Shown here in pieces: positions 14,138 to 23,100 of a DNA stretch of 25,851 nt; positions within the stretch are counted from its first letter, which is position 1; every line of letters begins with the position of its first letter. Below the pieces are notes generated by a model, which was given only the letters and a program-made list of their open reading frames with translations, had not been told where the DNA came from and did no database searches. A program made the position numbers and the translations under genes. This stretch comes from Chthoniobacterales bacterium (GTDB lineage Bacteria > Verrucomicrobiota > Verrucomicrobiia > Chthoniobacterales > UBA6821): positions 1 to 25,851 of the forward strand of contig JAIPKF010000002.1 of the NCBI GenBank assembly GCA_021733705.1, in the 5' to 3' direction.

Positions 14138-15415
14138 ATGAACTCTGAATTTATTGCCATGCTCGACTACCTCGAGCGTGAAAAAGGTATCAAACGCGAG
14201 ATGCTCATTGAAGCAATTTCGACGGCGCTTATAGCAGCTGCTAAAAAAAGTTTTTCCATATCAAGAGAGGTGCGTATTGATATCAATCCAAAAAATGGAC
14301 AAATTCGAGCTTTTGCAAAACCGTTAGTTGTAGAAATAGTGTCGAATCCTCAAGAAGAAATTACCCTCGCTCGTGCCAAACAGTTGAATAAGGATGCTGC
14401 TATTGGTGATGAAGTCGAGGTAGAAGTGACCCCCTCTGATTTTGGTCGCATTGCTGCACAAACAGCACGTCAAGCCATCACACAACGTATTCGTCAGATC
14501 GAAAAAAATATGATCTACGAAGAGTTTAAAGATCGTGCTGGGGAAATCGTGAGTGGAACTGTACGTCGCTTTGAACGCTCAGATGTCATTGTCGACCTTG
14601 GTAAATTTGAGGCAGTCATGCCTTCCCGCGAGCGGGTCTCTACGGAGGACTATAATATTGGTGATCGTATTAGAGCTTACGTTCTTGCCGTAGAAAATGG
14701 AACACGTGGACCTGAGATTATTCTTTCTCGGAGCCATCCCAATTTTATTAGACGACTTTTTGAAATTGAGGTCAGTGAAATTGGTGATCGTACCGTCGAG
14801 ATACGTGCTATTGCTCGTGAAGCTGGCTTTCGCACAAAGATTGCAGTCTACAGTGGCAATGAAAAAATTGATCCCGTCGGAGCTTGTGTAGGAGTACGAG
14901 GAGCACGTGTGAAAAATATCGTGCGTGAATTGAATAATGAAAAAGTCGATATCATTCGTTGGTACGAAGATCCTAAAGAGTTTATTAAAGAGGCTCTGAA
15001 GCCAACTCGAATTAAGAGCATTGAGATTGATGAGCCAGCACACACCATTCGTATTGCTATCGATAAAGAAGAGTTAGCACTGGCCATTGGAAAACGTGGT
15101 CAAAATGCCCGTTTAACATCACGCCTCCTAGGATGGGAGCTTGATATTAGCGAAGATCGTACTGCTGCAGAAGTTTTTGAACAACAAATGGCAGGAGCTG
15201 CTCATCAGCTGGCCACTGCTTTAGGAGTCACAGAAAAAGAAGCCAAGGTATTAGCGGATGGTGGCATGAATTCTTTAGAGGTTATTGTTACTGCTGAAGC
15301 TTCAGATGTTTCTGAGCTGCTTTCCTGTGATTTAGAGCGTGCCGGAGCAATATTACACGCTGCAAAACAACATTTAGAAAATGGAGCTCAAGGACTTGTA
15401 ATTGAAAATCAATAA
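14138..15415 (+). CDS. nusA: Transcription termination/antitermination factor NusA
   Basis: NusA binds RNA polymerase and nascent RNA, modulating pausing, termination and antitermination. The 425-residue protein has an N-terminal polymerase-binding domain (about 1-125), an S1 domain starting GEIVSGTVRRF (about 135-200), and two KH domains with the GXXG-type loops GVRGARV and GKRGQNARL (about 230-345). A short C-terminal helical part (VTEKEAKVLADGG) follows. Length is between the short Bacillus form (about 370) and the long E. coli form (495). The stop overlaps the infB start in TAATG, so the two are coupled. Usually rimP precedes nusA; here the gene upstream is the divergent nth, and no rimP is seen. 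Confidence 0.97.
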   Translation: MNSEFIAMLDYLEREKGIKREMLIEAISTALIAAAKKSFSISREVRIDINPKNGQIRAFAKPLVVEIVSNPQEEITLARAKQLNKDAAIGDEVEVEVTPSDFGRIAAQTARQAITQRIRQIEKNMIYEEFKDRAGEIVSGTVRRFERSDVIVDLGKFEAVMPSRERVSTEDYNIGDRIRAYVLAVENGTRGPEIILSRSHPNFIRRLFEIEVSEIGDRTVEIRAIAREAGFRTKIAVYSGNEKIDPVGACVGVRGARVKNIVRELNNEKVDIIRWYEDPKEFIKEALKPTRIKSIEIDEPAHTIRIAIDKEELALAIGKRGQNARLTSRLLGWELDISEDRTAAEVFEQQMAGAAHQLATALGVTEKEAKVLADGGMNSLEVIVTAEASDVSELLSCDLERAGAILHAAKQHLENGAQGLVIENQ

Positions 15416-17625
15416 TGGCACTTAAAACAACATCTTCCTCATCCTCTAGGGCTTCTTCCTCCAAAGGAAAAAGTGCTGGCAAGATGCTGTCTAAAAATAA
15501 GAGTAATTCACTCCGCTCTCAAAATAAGCCCTCTACTAGATCTGAGTCCTCTACTAGTAGAAAAAATGCTGCTTTATCGCCAGAAGCATCTCTTCAAACT
15601 ACTCCAAAAATAGAAAAACCGAACCCTCCTCCAAGAATTTTACCACGACTCTCTCTTATTGAGGAAAAGACGGCTCGTTCTCATCTATCAGCATCCTCTA
15701 CTCGAGGTAAGGCTCTTCCACGTATAGGATCTCGAGAAGAACCATCAGAACCACCAAAAGAATTACTTGATTCTATTGCTCCAGAAATCCTTGATCCAAA
15801 TAAGGAGGAGGAGTCGAATGTTCCAGAAGCTGAAGTAGTAGATCGCAAGGTGATTCATATTAAGCCTCCGATTATGATTAAAGAGCTGGCTGCTCAAATG
15901 AATGTCAAGCCGTTCAAAATGATTCATGACCTCATGGAGATGAATATTTTTGCTAGTATTAATCAGTCAGTAGAGCCAGAAGTGGCAATAAAACTCTGTG
16001 ATCGTTACGGCTTTATTTTTGAACGTGAAAAAAGAATTGCAGGTGCAGGAGTTCATAAAGTAGAAGTTCCAGTGGTACCTCCACCTCCCGTGAAACATGA
16101 GGAAAAATCTGAATCACTAGTACAGCGAGCTCCCATTATTACATTCATGGGACATGTTGATCATGGTAAAACCTCTCTCCTTGATGCTATTCGTCGCACA
16201 AAGGTTGCTTCAGGAGAGGCAGGAGGAATTACCCAGCACATTGGTGCTTATATGATTAAACGCGATGGTCAATCGATTACTTTTATTGATACTCCAGGCC
16301 ATGCAGCTTTTACAGCAATGCGTGCTCGAGGTGCAACAGTAACGGATATTGTTGTCTTAGTAGTGGCTGCTAATGATGGTCTCATGCCTCAAACGTTAGA
16401 GGCTTTAAGCCATGCACGCGCAGCCAATGTTGCTATTATTGTTGCTATTAATAAAACTGATCTTCCTACCGCTAATGTTGATCGTGTCAAAGCACAACTA
16501 CAAGAAAATGGGTTAGTTCCTGAAGATTGGGGAGGCGAAACAGTCTGTTGTCAGGTTTCAGCAACGACAGGAGCAGGAATAGATCATCTTTTAGAGATGA
16601 TGTTGCTTCAGGCTGAAATGTTGGAGCTGAAAGCAAATCCTCACCAATTGGCACGTGCTAATGTTATTGAGGCTCAGGTTGAGCCAGGCCGTGGCCCTAC
16701 TGCTACAGTTATTGTGAATGCTGGAACGCTACATGTAGGCGATACCTTTATTTGTGGAAATTATTGGGGTAAAGTAAAGCAACTCATTGATGACCTTGGC
16801 AAAGCTGTAAAAAGTGCAGGTCCCTCTACTCCAGTAAAAATTCTTGGATTTAGTGGTCTTCCTAATGCTGGCGATGAATTACTTGTCATGAGTGAAGAAC
16901 GTTCTGTTCGCCAACTAAGTGATGAGCGCCTTGCGTCGCTTAGAAATACAAAACTCGCTGCTCCTCAGCGTGCGACTCTAGAAAGTCTTTTTATGAATCT
17001 TCAACAGGATCAGAAAAAAGTACTTCAAGTCATTTTGAAGAGTGATATGCAAGGCTCACTAGAAGCTATTACTGGAACACTTTCTGATATTCCTCAGGAC
17101 AAAATCGAATTGAAAATCATGCATTCTGCAGTTGGGCCGATTACAGAATCTGATGTCATGCTCGCGAGTGCTTCCAATGCGATTATCATTGGCTTTGGCA
17201 CAAAAGTGGAAAACTCTGCGGCAACAGCAGCACGCCATGAGGGAGTACAGATAAAGCTTTTCAGTATTATTTATGAGCTAATAGATCAAATGCGCGATGC
17301 CATGACAGGTCTTTTAGAACCTGAATTACGTGAAGCTATTGTAGGGCATGCTCTAGTCAAACAAGTTTTTGATCTAACACGTGGAATGATTGCTGGCTCG
17401 ATGGTGACTGATGGTCGTATCTTAAGAACAGCACGAGCTCGTGTTATTCGTCGCCGTCAAGTTATGTATGATGGGGGTATTGCCACATTACGTCGCTTTA
17501 CTGAGGATGTGAAAGAGGTCCGTTCTGGTCTTGAGTGTGGTATTCGATTAGGGGATTTCACAGAATATGAACCAGGGGATACAATTGAGTGCTACACACT
17601 AGAAAAAGTAGCCCAAGCACTCTGA
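15415..17625 (+). CDS. infB: Translation initiation factor IF-2
   Basis: IF-2 is the GTPase that brings fMet-tRNA to the 30S subunit and promotes 70S joining. The 736-residue protein has a Ser/Lys-rich, low-complexity N-terminus (1-130), an IF2_N domain (about 145-205), a G domain with G1 GHVDHGKTS (246-254), DTPGH and NKTD, and then the beta-barrel and C-terminal domains with LKSDMQGSLEAI and the end GDTIECY. Domain order and length are normal. The ATG shares a base with the nusA stop. A hairpin terminator and a decayed repeat follow, so rbfA, which in many genomes is close to infB, is here 300 bp away. Confidence 0.98.
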   Translation: MALKTTSSSSSRASSSKGKSAGKMLSKNKSNSLRSQNKPSTRSESSTSRKNAALSPEASLQTTPKIEKPNPPPRILPRLSLIEEKTARSHLSASSTRGKALPRIGSREEPSEPPKELLDSIAPEILDPNKEEESNVPEAEVVDRKVIHIKPPIMIKELAAQMNVKPFKMIHDLMEMNIFASINQSVEPEVAIKLCDRYGFIFEREKRIAGAGVHKVEVPVVPPPPVKHEEKSESLVQRAPIITFMGHVDHGKTSLLDAIRRTKVASGEAGGITQHIGAYMIKRDGQSITFIDTPGHAAFTAMRARGATVTDIVVLVVAANDGLMPQTLEALSHARAANVAIIVAINKTDLPTANVDRVKAQLQENGLVPEDWGGETVCCQVSATTGAGIDHLLEMMLLQAEMLELKANPHQLARANVIEAQVEPGRGPTATVIVNAGTLHVGDTFICGNYWGKVKQLIDDLGKAVKSAGPSTPVKILGFSGLPNAGDELLVMSEERSVRQLSDERLASLRNTKLAAPQRATLESLFMNLQQDQKKVLQVILKSDMQGSLEAITGTLSDIPQDKIELKIMHSAVGPITESDVMLASASNAIIIGFGTKVENSAATAARHEGVQIKLFSIIYELIDQMRDAMTGLLEPELREAIVGHALVKQVFDLTRGMIAGSMVTDGRILRTARARVIRRRQVMYDGGIATLRRFTEDVKEVRSGLECGIRLGDFTEYEPGDTIECYTLEKVAQAL

Positions 17626-17631
17626 GAAATA

Positions 17632-17658
17632 AGGGTATTTTAAAAAATATCCTCTTTT
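17632..17658 (+). terminator. Intrinsic terminator after infB
   Basis: AGGGTATTTT (17632-17641) pairs with AAAATATCCT (17644-17653) over 10 bp with one G-T wobble, followed by CTTTTC. The loop is nominally 2 nt, so the innermost pairs probably open. It starts 7 bp after the infB stop. Confidence 0.6.
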
Positions 17659-17680
17659 CAAAACCTATCATTTGATTGAG

Positions 17681-17866
17681 TTAATCCGAATACTTCACAC
17701 TAAATCTATTACAGCTTGTGGAAAGCTCATCATTACTGCGTTGGCTTCGAATTATGATTTGGGTGGTTAGAGAGACATATAGATCGCCATCACAATCCTT
17801 CGCCTGCCTTGTACTAATAAGCTTTGCATAGCGCCTTATGATACTTCAGCATGAAATATCTAGGTC
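17681..17866. repeat. Dispersed intergenic repeat, decayed full-length copy (copy G)
   Basis: The left end is TCCGAATACTTCACACTAAA and the right end CTTCAGCATGAAATATCTAG. The interior is nearly the same as the copy at 9593 (TTGTGGAAAGCTCATCATT, GCGTTGG, TCACAATCCTTCGCC, AGCTTTG). It fills most of the 300-bp gap between infB and rbfA; I see no gene in the gap. Confidence 0.88.
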
Positions 17867-17925
17867 AATTTTGATCAAAAGAACTCTTGTCTCTCTTCTC
17901 CATTACCTATTACTGATCACTTTTC

Positions 17926-18288
17926 ATGAATCATCGACTAACGAGAGTTTCTGAACTCCTCAAACGAGAGCTTGGTATGCTATTAACTCGTAATCACTAT
18001 TTTGAAGCTCCCCTTGTTTCTGTACGAGCTATTGATATTACTCCAGACTTGAAAAGAGCTCATGTTTTCATCAGTGCCCTAGGTACTGGAGCACAAAAAA
18101 AAGAGGCACTTCAGGTGCTTACGAAAAACCGCGCTCTTATTCAAAAGGAATTATCAAAACGTGTTATTTTAAAATATACCCCTCATCTTATTTTTGAATT
18201 AGATGAATCGATAGAACGTGGAATATATGTGATTGATTTGTTGGATAAGCTAGATCAAGAAACAATAGAAAATGAGTCTACCAATTAA
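17926..18288 (+). CDS. rbfA: Ribosome-binding factor A
   Basis: RbfA is a KH-type factor for late maturation of the 30S subunit and 16S rRNA 5' end processing. The 120-residue protein shows the family start (RLTRVSELLKRELGMLL), the middle segment VRAIDITPDLKRAHVFIS and the late motif LKYTPHLIFELDESIERG. Length is normal. The ATG at 17926 has no Shine-Dalgarno sequence; the upstream gap contains repeat G and could carry an internal promoter. The 3' end overlaps nrnA by 17 bp, so the two are likely co-translated. Confidence 0.95.
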   Translation: MNHRLTRVSELLKRELGMLLTRNHYFEAPLVSVRAIDITPDLKRAHVFISALGTGAQKKEALQVLTKNRALIQKELSKRVILKYTPHLIFELDESIERGIYVIDLLDKLDQETIENESTN

Positions 18289-19312
18289 AAATACGAGCAT
18301 TGCAGGAGAGTTGCCCATTAGAACAAACCCCTCTGCTAGTTCACCCCAAAGCTCTTTCTCTGAGATTCATGAGGCACTTCGCCATGCTCCTCGAATTTTA
18401 GTGGTCAGTCACGCTCGTCCAGACGGAGATGCTCTTGGTTCTACGCTAGCAGCAATGTTTTGGTTAAAAAACGAGGGACATTCTGTTTTTGCCTGGAATG
18501 AAGATGGATTACCAGCAAGATTTTCATTCCTTCCAGGAGCCTCTTATATAACGAAACCAGCAAAGCAACCCGAGGATTTTGACGCTATTTTGGTCCTTGA
18601 TACTGCAACCAAAAACCGATTAGGAAATGATCTTTTAGAAAAAGCACGTGCCCCGTTATGGGTGGCACTTGATCATCATCTGAGTAATGAAAATTTTGGA
18701 AATTTAAACTGGATTGAGCCAACAGCTCCTGCTACTGGAGAAATGCTTGCAGAAGGATTCTTATCAGAATCCATTACGATCACTCCAGAGATGGCAACAA
18801 ATCTTTATGTTGCGCTCTCTACAGATACCGGTTCTTTTCAATATCACAATACCTCTGCTCGTACTTTTGAAATAGCTTCAGAGCTTGTTCGTGCTGGTGT
18901 TCATGTGGGAGATCTATCTCAGGCTCTCTATTCCTCACAACCACGTCGACGCTTTGAATTGTTAAAATATGCTTTAGCACATGCTCAATTTTCATTGGAC
19001 AATCATATCGCCAGTGTTGCATTAACATTAGAAGTAACTCAGTCCATGCATCTTCTTTCTGAAGATACAGAAGGTATCATTGACCTCATACGTTCCGTGC
19101 AAGATGTGCAGGTTGCTGCTTTCTTTGAAGAACTTCCTGAAGGAAAAGTCCGCTTGAGTCTTCGCTCAAAAAGTCATCATTTTGATGCTTCTGATTTTTG
19201 CAAAAAATATGGTGGTGGGGGACATTATATGGCTGCTGGAGCTCGTATTTCAGGAAGTTTAAAAGCTGTTGAAAAAGATATTCTAGCTCATATTGCTTCC
19301 TCTCTCAATTAG
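18272..19312 (+). CDS. nrnA: DHH/DHHA1 phosphoesterase, NrnA-type oligoribonuclease/pAp phosphatase
   Basis: NrnA-type proteins degrade short RNA oligonucleotides and dephosphorylate 3'-phosphoadenosine 5'-phosphate (pAp). The 346-residue protein has the metal-binding motifs HARPDGDALGS (about 47-57), LDTA, DHH (134-136) and DTGSF, and the C-terminal DHHA1 motif GGGGH (314-318). The first 30 residues are Ser- and Pro-rich and not conserved, so a start further in cannot be excluded; the ATG at 18272 overlaps rbfA by 17 bp. The placement between rbfA and truB is common in many phyla. The pAp activity could matter here, because use of PAPS made by cysDNC can produce pAp; that link is inference. 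Confidence 0.92.
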   Translation: MSLPIKNTSIAGELPIRTNPSASSPQSSFSEIHEALRHAPRILVVSHARPDGDALGSTLAAMFWLKNEGHSVFAWNEDGLPARFSFLPGASYITKPAKQPEDFDAILVLDTATKNRLGNDLLEKARAPLWVALDHHLSNENFGNLNWIEPTAPATGEMLAEGFLSESITITPEMATNLYVALSTDTGSFQYHNTSARTFEIASELVRAGVHVGDLSQALYSSQPRRRFELLKYALAHAQFSLDNHIASVALTLEVTQSMHLLSEDTEGIIDLIRSVQDVQVAAFFEELPEGKVRLSLRSKSHHFDASDFCKKYGGGGHYMAAGARISGSLKAVEKDILAHIASSLN

Positions 19313-19336
19313 TCTTACTCTACAATTTACTTTATT

Positions 19337-20041
19337 ATGGATGGTGTTCTCCTCATTGACAAAGCTAGCAATATGACCTCGCATGACGTTGTAGCTATTG
19401 TTCGACGTCTTCTTGGTATTAAAAAAGTGGGTCATTGTGGTACCTTAGATCCACTGGCAACAGGCCTTCTTATGCTCACACTCGGGCGAGGTACAAAAAT
19501 TCAAGATCTTCTGATGAGTGAGGATAAGGAGTATAGTGGCACCATGAAACTTGGTGTAGTTACCGATTCTCAAGATGCAGAAGGAAAAATTTTAGAAAAT
19601 CATCCTGTTCCTCTTTTAGATAGAGATACCTTGGAGGCTGCTTTTCAAAAATATGATGGCGATTTTTATCAAACTCCACCGATGGTCTCTGCGATAAAAA
19701 AGGATGGAGTCCCTCTTTACAAACTAGCACGTGCTGGAAAAACTGTAGAAAGAGAACCTCGCTTTGTTCGTATCTACACCCATGAAATACTTGCTCAGCG
19801 AAGCGAAGAAGTTGATTTTCGTGTGGTTTGTAGCAAAGGGTTTTATGTTCGCACCTATGTTCATGATATCGGCGCTGACTTAGGATGCGGGGCTCATTTG
19901 CAATCCTTACGTCGAACGAAGTCAGGACGTTTTTCTGTTGATAATGCTTTTCCTGCCGCCCTATTAAAAGAGACTCCTCGCGAAGTCATACTCTCGAGAG
20001 TACTGAGCTTGCCTTATGTTTCACGTCTTCGCGGAGCTTGA
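19337..20041 (+). CDS. truB: tRNA pseudouridine(55) synthase TruB
   Basis: TruB converts U55 in the T-loop of tRNAs to pseudouridine. The 234-residue protein has the catalytic Asp38 in GHCGTLDPLATGLL, the early LLIDKASNMTSHDVV, the RRTKSGRF motif and VRTYVHDIG. It is short compared with E. coli (314 residues) because the C-terminal PUA-like part is missing, a form seen in many bacteria. The start ATG lies 24 bp after the nrnA stop. It is the last gene of the cluster; a compact repeat copy begins 24 bp after its stop. Confidence 0.95.
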   Translation: MDGVLLIDKASNMTSHDVVAIVRRLLGIKKVGHCGTLDPLATGLLMLTLGRGTKIQDLLMSEDKEYSGTMKLGVVTDSQDAEGKILENHPVPLLDRDTLEAAFQKYDGDFYQTPPMVSAIKKDGVPLYKLARAGKTVEREPRFVRIYTHEILAQRSEEVDFRVVCSKGFYVRTYVHDIGADLGCGAHLQSLRRTKSGRFSVDNAFPAALLKETPREVILSRVLSLPYVSRLRGA

Positions 20042-20065
20042 AAAAAAGCACATTGAAGTACTTGC

Positions 20066-20128
20066 CTCCCATATTTCACACTGGTTCGTCGCGAGGCGTC
20101 GCAAATCCTGTATGAAATATCCGGGCTC
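20066..20128. repeat. Dispersed repeat, compact palindromic copy (copy H)
   Basis: In only about 62 bp, both ends are present: CCCATATTTCACACTGG on the left and TGTATGAAATATCCGGGCT on the right. Between them lies TTCGTCGCGAGGCGTCGCAAATCC, the hairpin core also found in C2. It looks like a minimal or internally deleted form. It lies between truB and metG. Confidence 0.85.
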
Positions 20129-20201
20129 GCTCTTTCTAAAAACCACTACGCTCTTTCATGTGATTTCAAAGTAATTTGACTATATAAATAAGCAAAAAGC
20201 T

Positions 20202-20221
20202 GTTCCTTAGAGCAAAGGAAC
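20202..20221 (+). promoter_or_regulatory. Leader hairpin upstream of metG
   Basis: GTTCCTT (20202-20208) and AAGGAAC (20215-20221) form a 7-bp perfect stem with a 6-nt loop, 36 bp before the metG ATG. No T-run follows, so it is not a terminator; a role in RNA stability or translation control is possible but unproven. Confidence 0.35.
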
Positions 20222-20257
20222 ACTGTAAGCTCAAGAGCAATTTTTGGATCACTCTCT

Positions 20258-21802
20258 ATGAAACCCTATTTTATTTCTACTGCTATCGATTATACCAATG
20301 CTATACCCCACATTGGTCATACTTATGAAAAAATATTAGCTGATGTACTTGCCCGCTACCAAAGACTACGTGGTCGAGAAGTTTTTTTTCTCACGGGTGT
20401 TGATCAGCATGGACAAAAAGTTCAGCAGGCTGCAGAAAAACAAGGAATCTCACCGCAGGCTTTTACTGATGCCCTCTCTGAAGAGTTTATCACTCTTTGG
20501 AAAAAACTGGGAATTTCTTATGATGTTTGGGCTTCTACAACTCATCCTTGCCACAAGAGAGTTGTTCAAAAAATATTAACAAATCTATTAGAGAAAGGAT
20601 GGCTCTATAAAGCTTCTTATCAAGGCTACTACAGTGTTCGACAAGAACAGTTTTTAACGGATAAAGAACGAAGTGAGGATGGTACATTTGGGCCAGAGTG
20701 GGGTGAAGTTGTTTTTTTAGAAGAAGAAAATTGGTATTTTCGTCTTTCAAAATGTCGTTCTTGGTTAATCTCTTTTTTGGAAACACATCCTCATTTTGTT
20801 ACCCCTTCATTTCGTCAAGTAGAACTCAAAAATGCGGCAGCAAAAATAAATGGAGATCTCTGTATTTCGCGTCCTAAAAGCCGGCTCTCATGGGGTATCG
20901 AACTTCCCTTTGATCCAGAATTTGTGGTCTATGTTTGGTTTGATGCTCTTATTAATTACATCAGTTTTGCAGGCTACCTCAATGATGAGAGCAAAACTAA
21001 TTTTTCAAGCCTCTGGCCCTGCAATGATCATGTTATTGGTAAAGATATTCTTATTCCAGCTCATGGAATCTACTGGCCATGCATGCTCCATGCTATCGGA
21101 TTTCTAGATGAGCAGATGCCTCATTTATTGGTACATGGCTTTTGGACATTAAACGGAGAAAAAATCAGTAAGAGTACGGGTAATGTTTTTGACGTTCATC
21201 AAGCAATTGAACGCTTCGGTCTTGCAGCTTTACGTTATTATCTGATGCGTGATGCAGTGATGGGACGGGATGCTGATTTTAGTGAGGAACGTCTCTTGAA
21301 TCGCTATCATGCAGAGCTCAGTAATGGTATTGGCAATCTTCTCAATCGAAGTTTAGGAATGATTAGTCGCTATCGCCCAGAAGGGCTCTGCCGTGTTTCG
21401 CTAACACAAGAATGCAGCTCACTCCTGGAGGGGCACCTTAATTTAGTACATCGCTATTACAAAGAGATGGACGGATCCCAGATACATGATGGGCTTGAAA
21501 CAATGGTTGAAATCGTCACCCGCACAAATGTATTCATTGATACAAAGGCACCTTGGAAAATAGCAAAAGAGAGTGATCAGGAAAATCGTCTTTCTGCTAT
21601 TTTAATAACCCTTCTGGAATCGCTACGTATTGCAGCAACACTTCTACTTCCTGTCGCTCCAGATGCAGGAGCTAAAATATTTAGTCAATTAGGATTTGAT
21701 CCGCTCGTGCTGTCAGATGAAATTGTCATTCCAGAATTTCCTGAAAAATATTATGCTGGAAAAGCGACCCCTATTTTTCCTCGTCTCTTGGAGGAGAAAT
21801 AA
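20258..21802 (+). CDS. metG: Methionyl-tRNA synthetase
   Basis: MetG charges tRNA-Met with methionine. The 514-residue class I synthetase has HIGH at 18-21 (IPHIGHTYE), the KMSKS-type motif KISKS at 302-306 (EKISKSTGN), the stretch GVDQHGQKVQQAA and the anticodon-binding helical domain with DTKAPWK. The CP-insertion region lacks the zinc-binding cysteine pairs (YYSVRQEQF), so this is the zinc-free type. There is no C-terminal dimerisation (EMAP-like) domain, consistent with about 510 residues. The gene has its own 216-bp upstream region with a repeat and a hairpin. Confidence 0.96.
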   Translation: MKPYFISTAIDYTNAIPHIGHTYEKILADVLARYQRLRGREVFFLTGVDQHGQKVQQAAEKQGISPQAFTDALSEEFITLWKKLGISYDVWASTTHPCHKRVVQKILTNLLEKGWLYKASYQGYYSVRQEQFLTDKERSEDGTFGPEWGEVVFLEEENWYFRLSKCRSWLISFLETHPHFVTPSFRQVELKNAAAKINGDLCISRPKSRLSWGIELPFDPEFVVYVWFDALINYISFAGYLNDESKTNFSSLWPCNDHVIGKDILIPAHGIYWPCMLHAIGFLDEQMPHLLVHGFWTLNGEKISKSTGNVFDVHQAIERFGLAALRYYLMRDAVMGRDADFSEERLLNRYHAELSNGIGNLLNRSLGMISRYRPEGLCRVSLTQECSSLLEGHLNLVHRYYKEMDGSQIHDGLETMVEIVTRTNVFIDTKAPWKIAKESDQENRLSAILITLLESLRIAATLLLPVAPDAGAKIFSQLGFDPLVLSDEIVIPEFPEKYYAGKATPIFPRLLEEK

Positions 21803-21828
21803 ATCTTTTAGCGTATCTCTGCCTGCGA

Positions 21829-21851
21829 TCATTATTAAATATTCGGGCTAA
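21829..21851. repeat. Possible remnant of one end of the dispersed repeat (copy I)
   Basis: TCATTATTAAATATTCGGGCTAA resembles the right end (GTATGAAATATCCGGGCTAA) with several changes. No second end is seen. It lies between metG and the acyltransferase gene. Confidence 0.5.
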
Positions 21852-21869
21852 GCTGATCCCTCTTCTATT

Positions 21870-22868
21870 TTGAATCATTTTAAACATTACCGATACCATC
21901 TCGAATATTTTGCCCTCCGTTTGGGAGCCTGGATGGTGCAGTGTTTACACTGGCGATGGTTACGACCGATTGGTAAAACAATAGGATCTCTCTTTTTTTT
22001 ATTAGATCGTCATCGCAGAGAGGTAGCTCTTGCCAATATTAAAGCTGCTTTTGGAGATGAGTATAATGAAAAAGAACGCCTTAAGATTGCTCAAAAATCG
22101 TATGGCATTTTTGCAGCAAGTATTTTGGAATTACTTTGGTCCCCTCGTTTATCCGCAGAAATCATGGATGAAATTGCTGCTATCGAGGTTGTTGATCCTA
22201 TAAGCTCTCCAAGCCAATCAGGGGTCGCTGTCATTTACTGTTGTTTGCATGCTGCCAATTTTGAATGGACGGGGCAAATTGCAGCCCGCTATGCAGAAAA
22301 ATTTCCTGTGATTGCTCAAAAATTTAAGAATCCACTCCTCACGAAACTCTTTAATGATTGGAGATCAAGTTTTGGACAAGAGGTTTTGCCTCAAGAGCAG
22401 GCAATGTTGAAATTATTCCGTTATCTCAATAAAAAAGGAAAATTTGGGATATTGGTGGATCTTAATTTAAAGCCACATGAAGGTCCAGTTATCGTGCGTG
22501 CTTTTAACCGTCTTTTAGTACCACTCACCCGTTTGCCTGCAGAGCTTGCACTTCGCACTGGAGCACTTTTAGTCCCTGTAGAATGCCTGATGCGTCCTAA
22601 AGGAGGTTATACAATTCGATTTCATTCACCCATCCCAATGACAAATAACAGTAATGTAGAATCACTGACGCAAGCTTATTGGGACGTATTAGAGTCAGGT
22701 ATTCGACGTCATCCAGAATATTGGCTTTGGTCTTATAAGCATTGGCGCTATCGCCCTTCTTCTGAGCCAACAGATTACTATCCTTTTTATGCTCACTGTT
22801 TTGATCAATTCGATCAGATTTTTTCTCAACAACAAAAAAAGCATTGTGAAGAGAAGACTCATCCTTAA
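21870..22868 (+). CDS. LpxL/HtrB-type lysophospholipid acyltransferase (lipid A acyltransferase family)
   Basis: Members transfer an acyl chain from acyl-ACP to lipid A precursors at the inner face of the inner membrane. The 332-residue protein has an N-terminal hydrophobic anchor region, the RHRREVALANIKAAFG segment, and the catalytic HX4E motif as His127 and Glu132 (LHAANFEW). It also has FGILVDLNLKPHEGPVI and a late P-E-YWLWSYKHWRYRP, typical of the family. The start is a TTG at 21870; the next in-frame ATG would remove the conserved N-terminal helix. I cannot tell an LpxL-like from an LpxM-like or an ornithine-lipid role. The next gene encodes an envelope lipoprotein. Confidence 0.87.
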   Translation: MNHFKHYRYHLEYFALRLGAWMVQCLHWRWLRPIGKTIGSLFFLLDRHRREVALANIKAAFGDEYNEKERLKIAQKSYGIFAASILELLWSPRLSAEIMDEIAAIEVVDPISSPSQSGVAVIYCCLHAANFEWTGQIAARYAEKFPVIAQKFKNPLLTKLFNDWRSSFGQEVLPQEQAMLKLFRYLNKKGKFGILVDLNLKPHEGPVIVRAFNRLLVPLTRLPAELALRTGALLVPVECLMRPKGGYTIRFHSPIPMTNNSNVESLTQAYWDVLESGIRRHPEYWLWSYKHWRYRPSSEPTDYYPFYAHCFDQFDQIFSQQQKKHCEEKTHP

Positions 22869-22920
22869 GAATAATTCCAAAATATATTTAATAATATTAT
22901 TTCTTCGAAAACACCCCATT

Positions 22921-23100
22921 ATGAAAACATCTCATCTTATCGCATTAGCTCTTTTTTTAGGACTCTCACTCTCCATGGTCGGTTGTAATACAATTCGCGG
23001 TGTTGGAGAGGACATCAGCGGTTCTGCCAATTTTGTAGAAAAAAAAATGACAGGTGATGATGGATCTAACTCTAACAATCCTCCGCAGTGGCCAAAATAA
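22921..23100 (+). CDS. Entericidin-like small lipoprotein
   Basis: This 59-residue protein has a signal peptide with a lipobox ending at Cys22 (SMVGC), so it should be a lipoprotein processed by Lgt, LspA and Lnt. The sequence NTIRGVGEDISGSANFVEK after the Cys matches the entericidin EcnA/EcnB pattern. In E. coli, EcnA and EcnB form an antidote/toxin lipoprotein pair; here there is only one copy, so a toxin role is not implied. The tail is Ser/Asn- and Pro-rich. The ATG at 22921 begins the signal peptide; an upstream frame from 22789 is a read-through artefact. It lies 52 bp after the acyltransferase gene and has a hairpin terminator overlapping its stop. Confidence 0.88.
   Translation: MKTSHLIALALFLGLSLSMVGCNTIRGVGEDISGSANFVEKKMTGDDGSNSNNPPQWPK

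Noticed and set aside
14579..15087. Antisense frames inside nusA (14579-15043, 14848-15087)
   Set aside because: They are mirror frames of a strongly conserved gene, with no start context or family content.
22789..22920. N-terminally extended form of the entericidin-like protein
   Set aside because: It overlaps the acyltransferase gene and would bury the signal peptide in the middle of the protein, which a lipoprotein cannot have.
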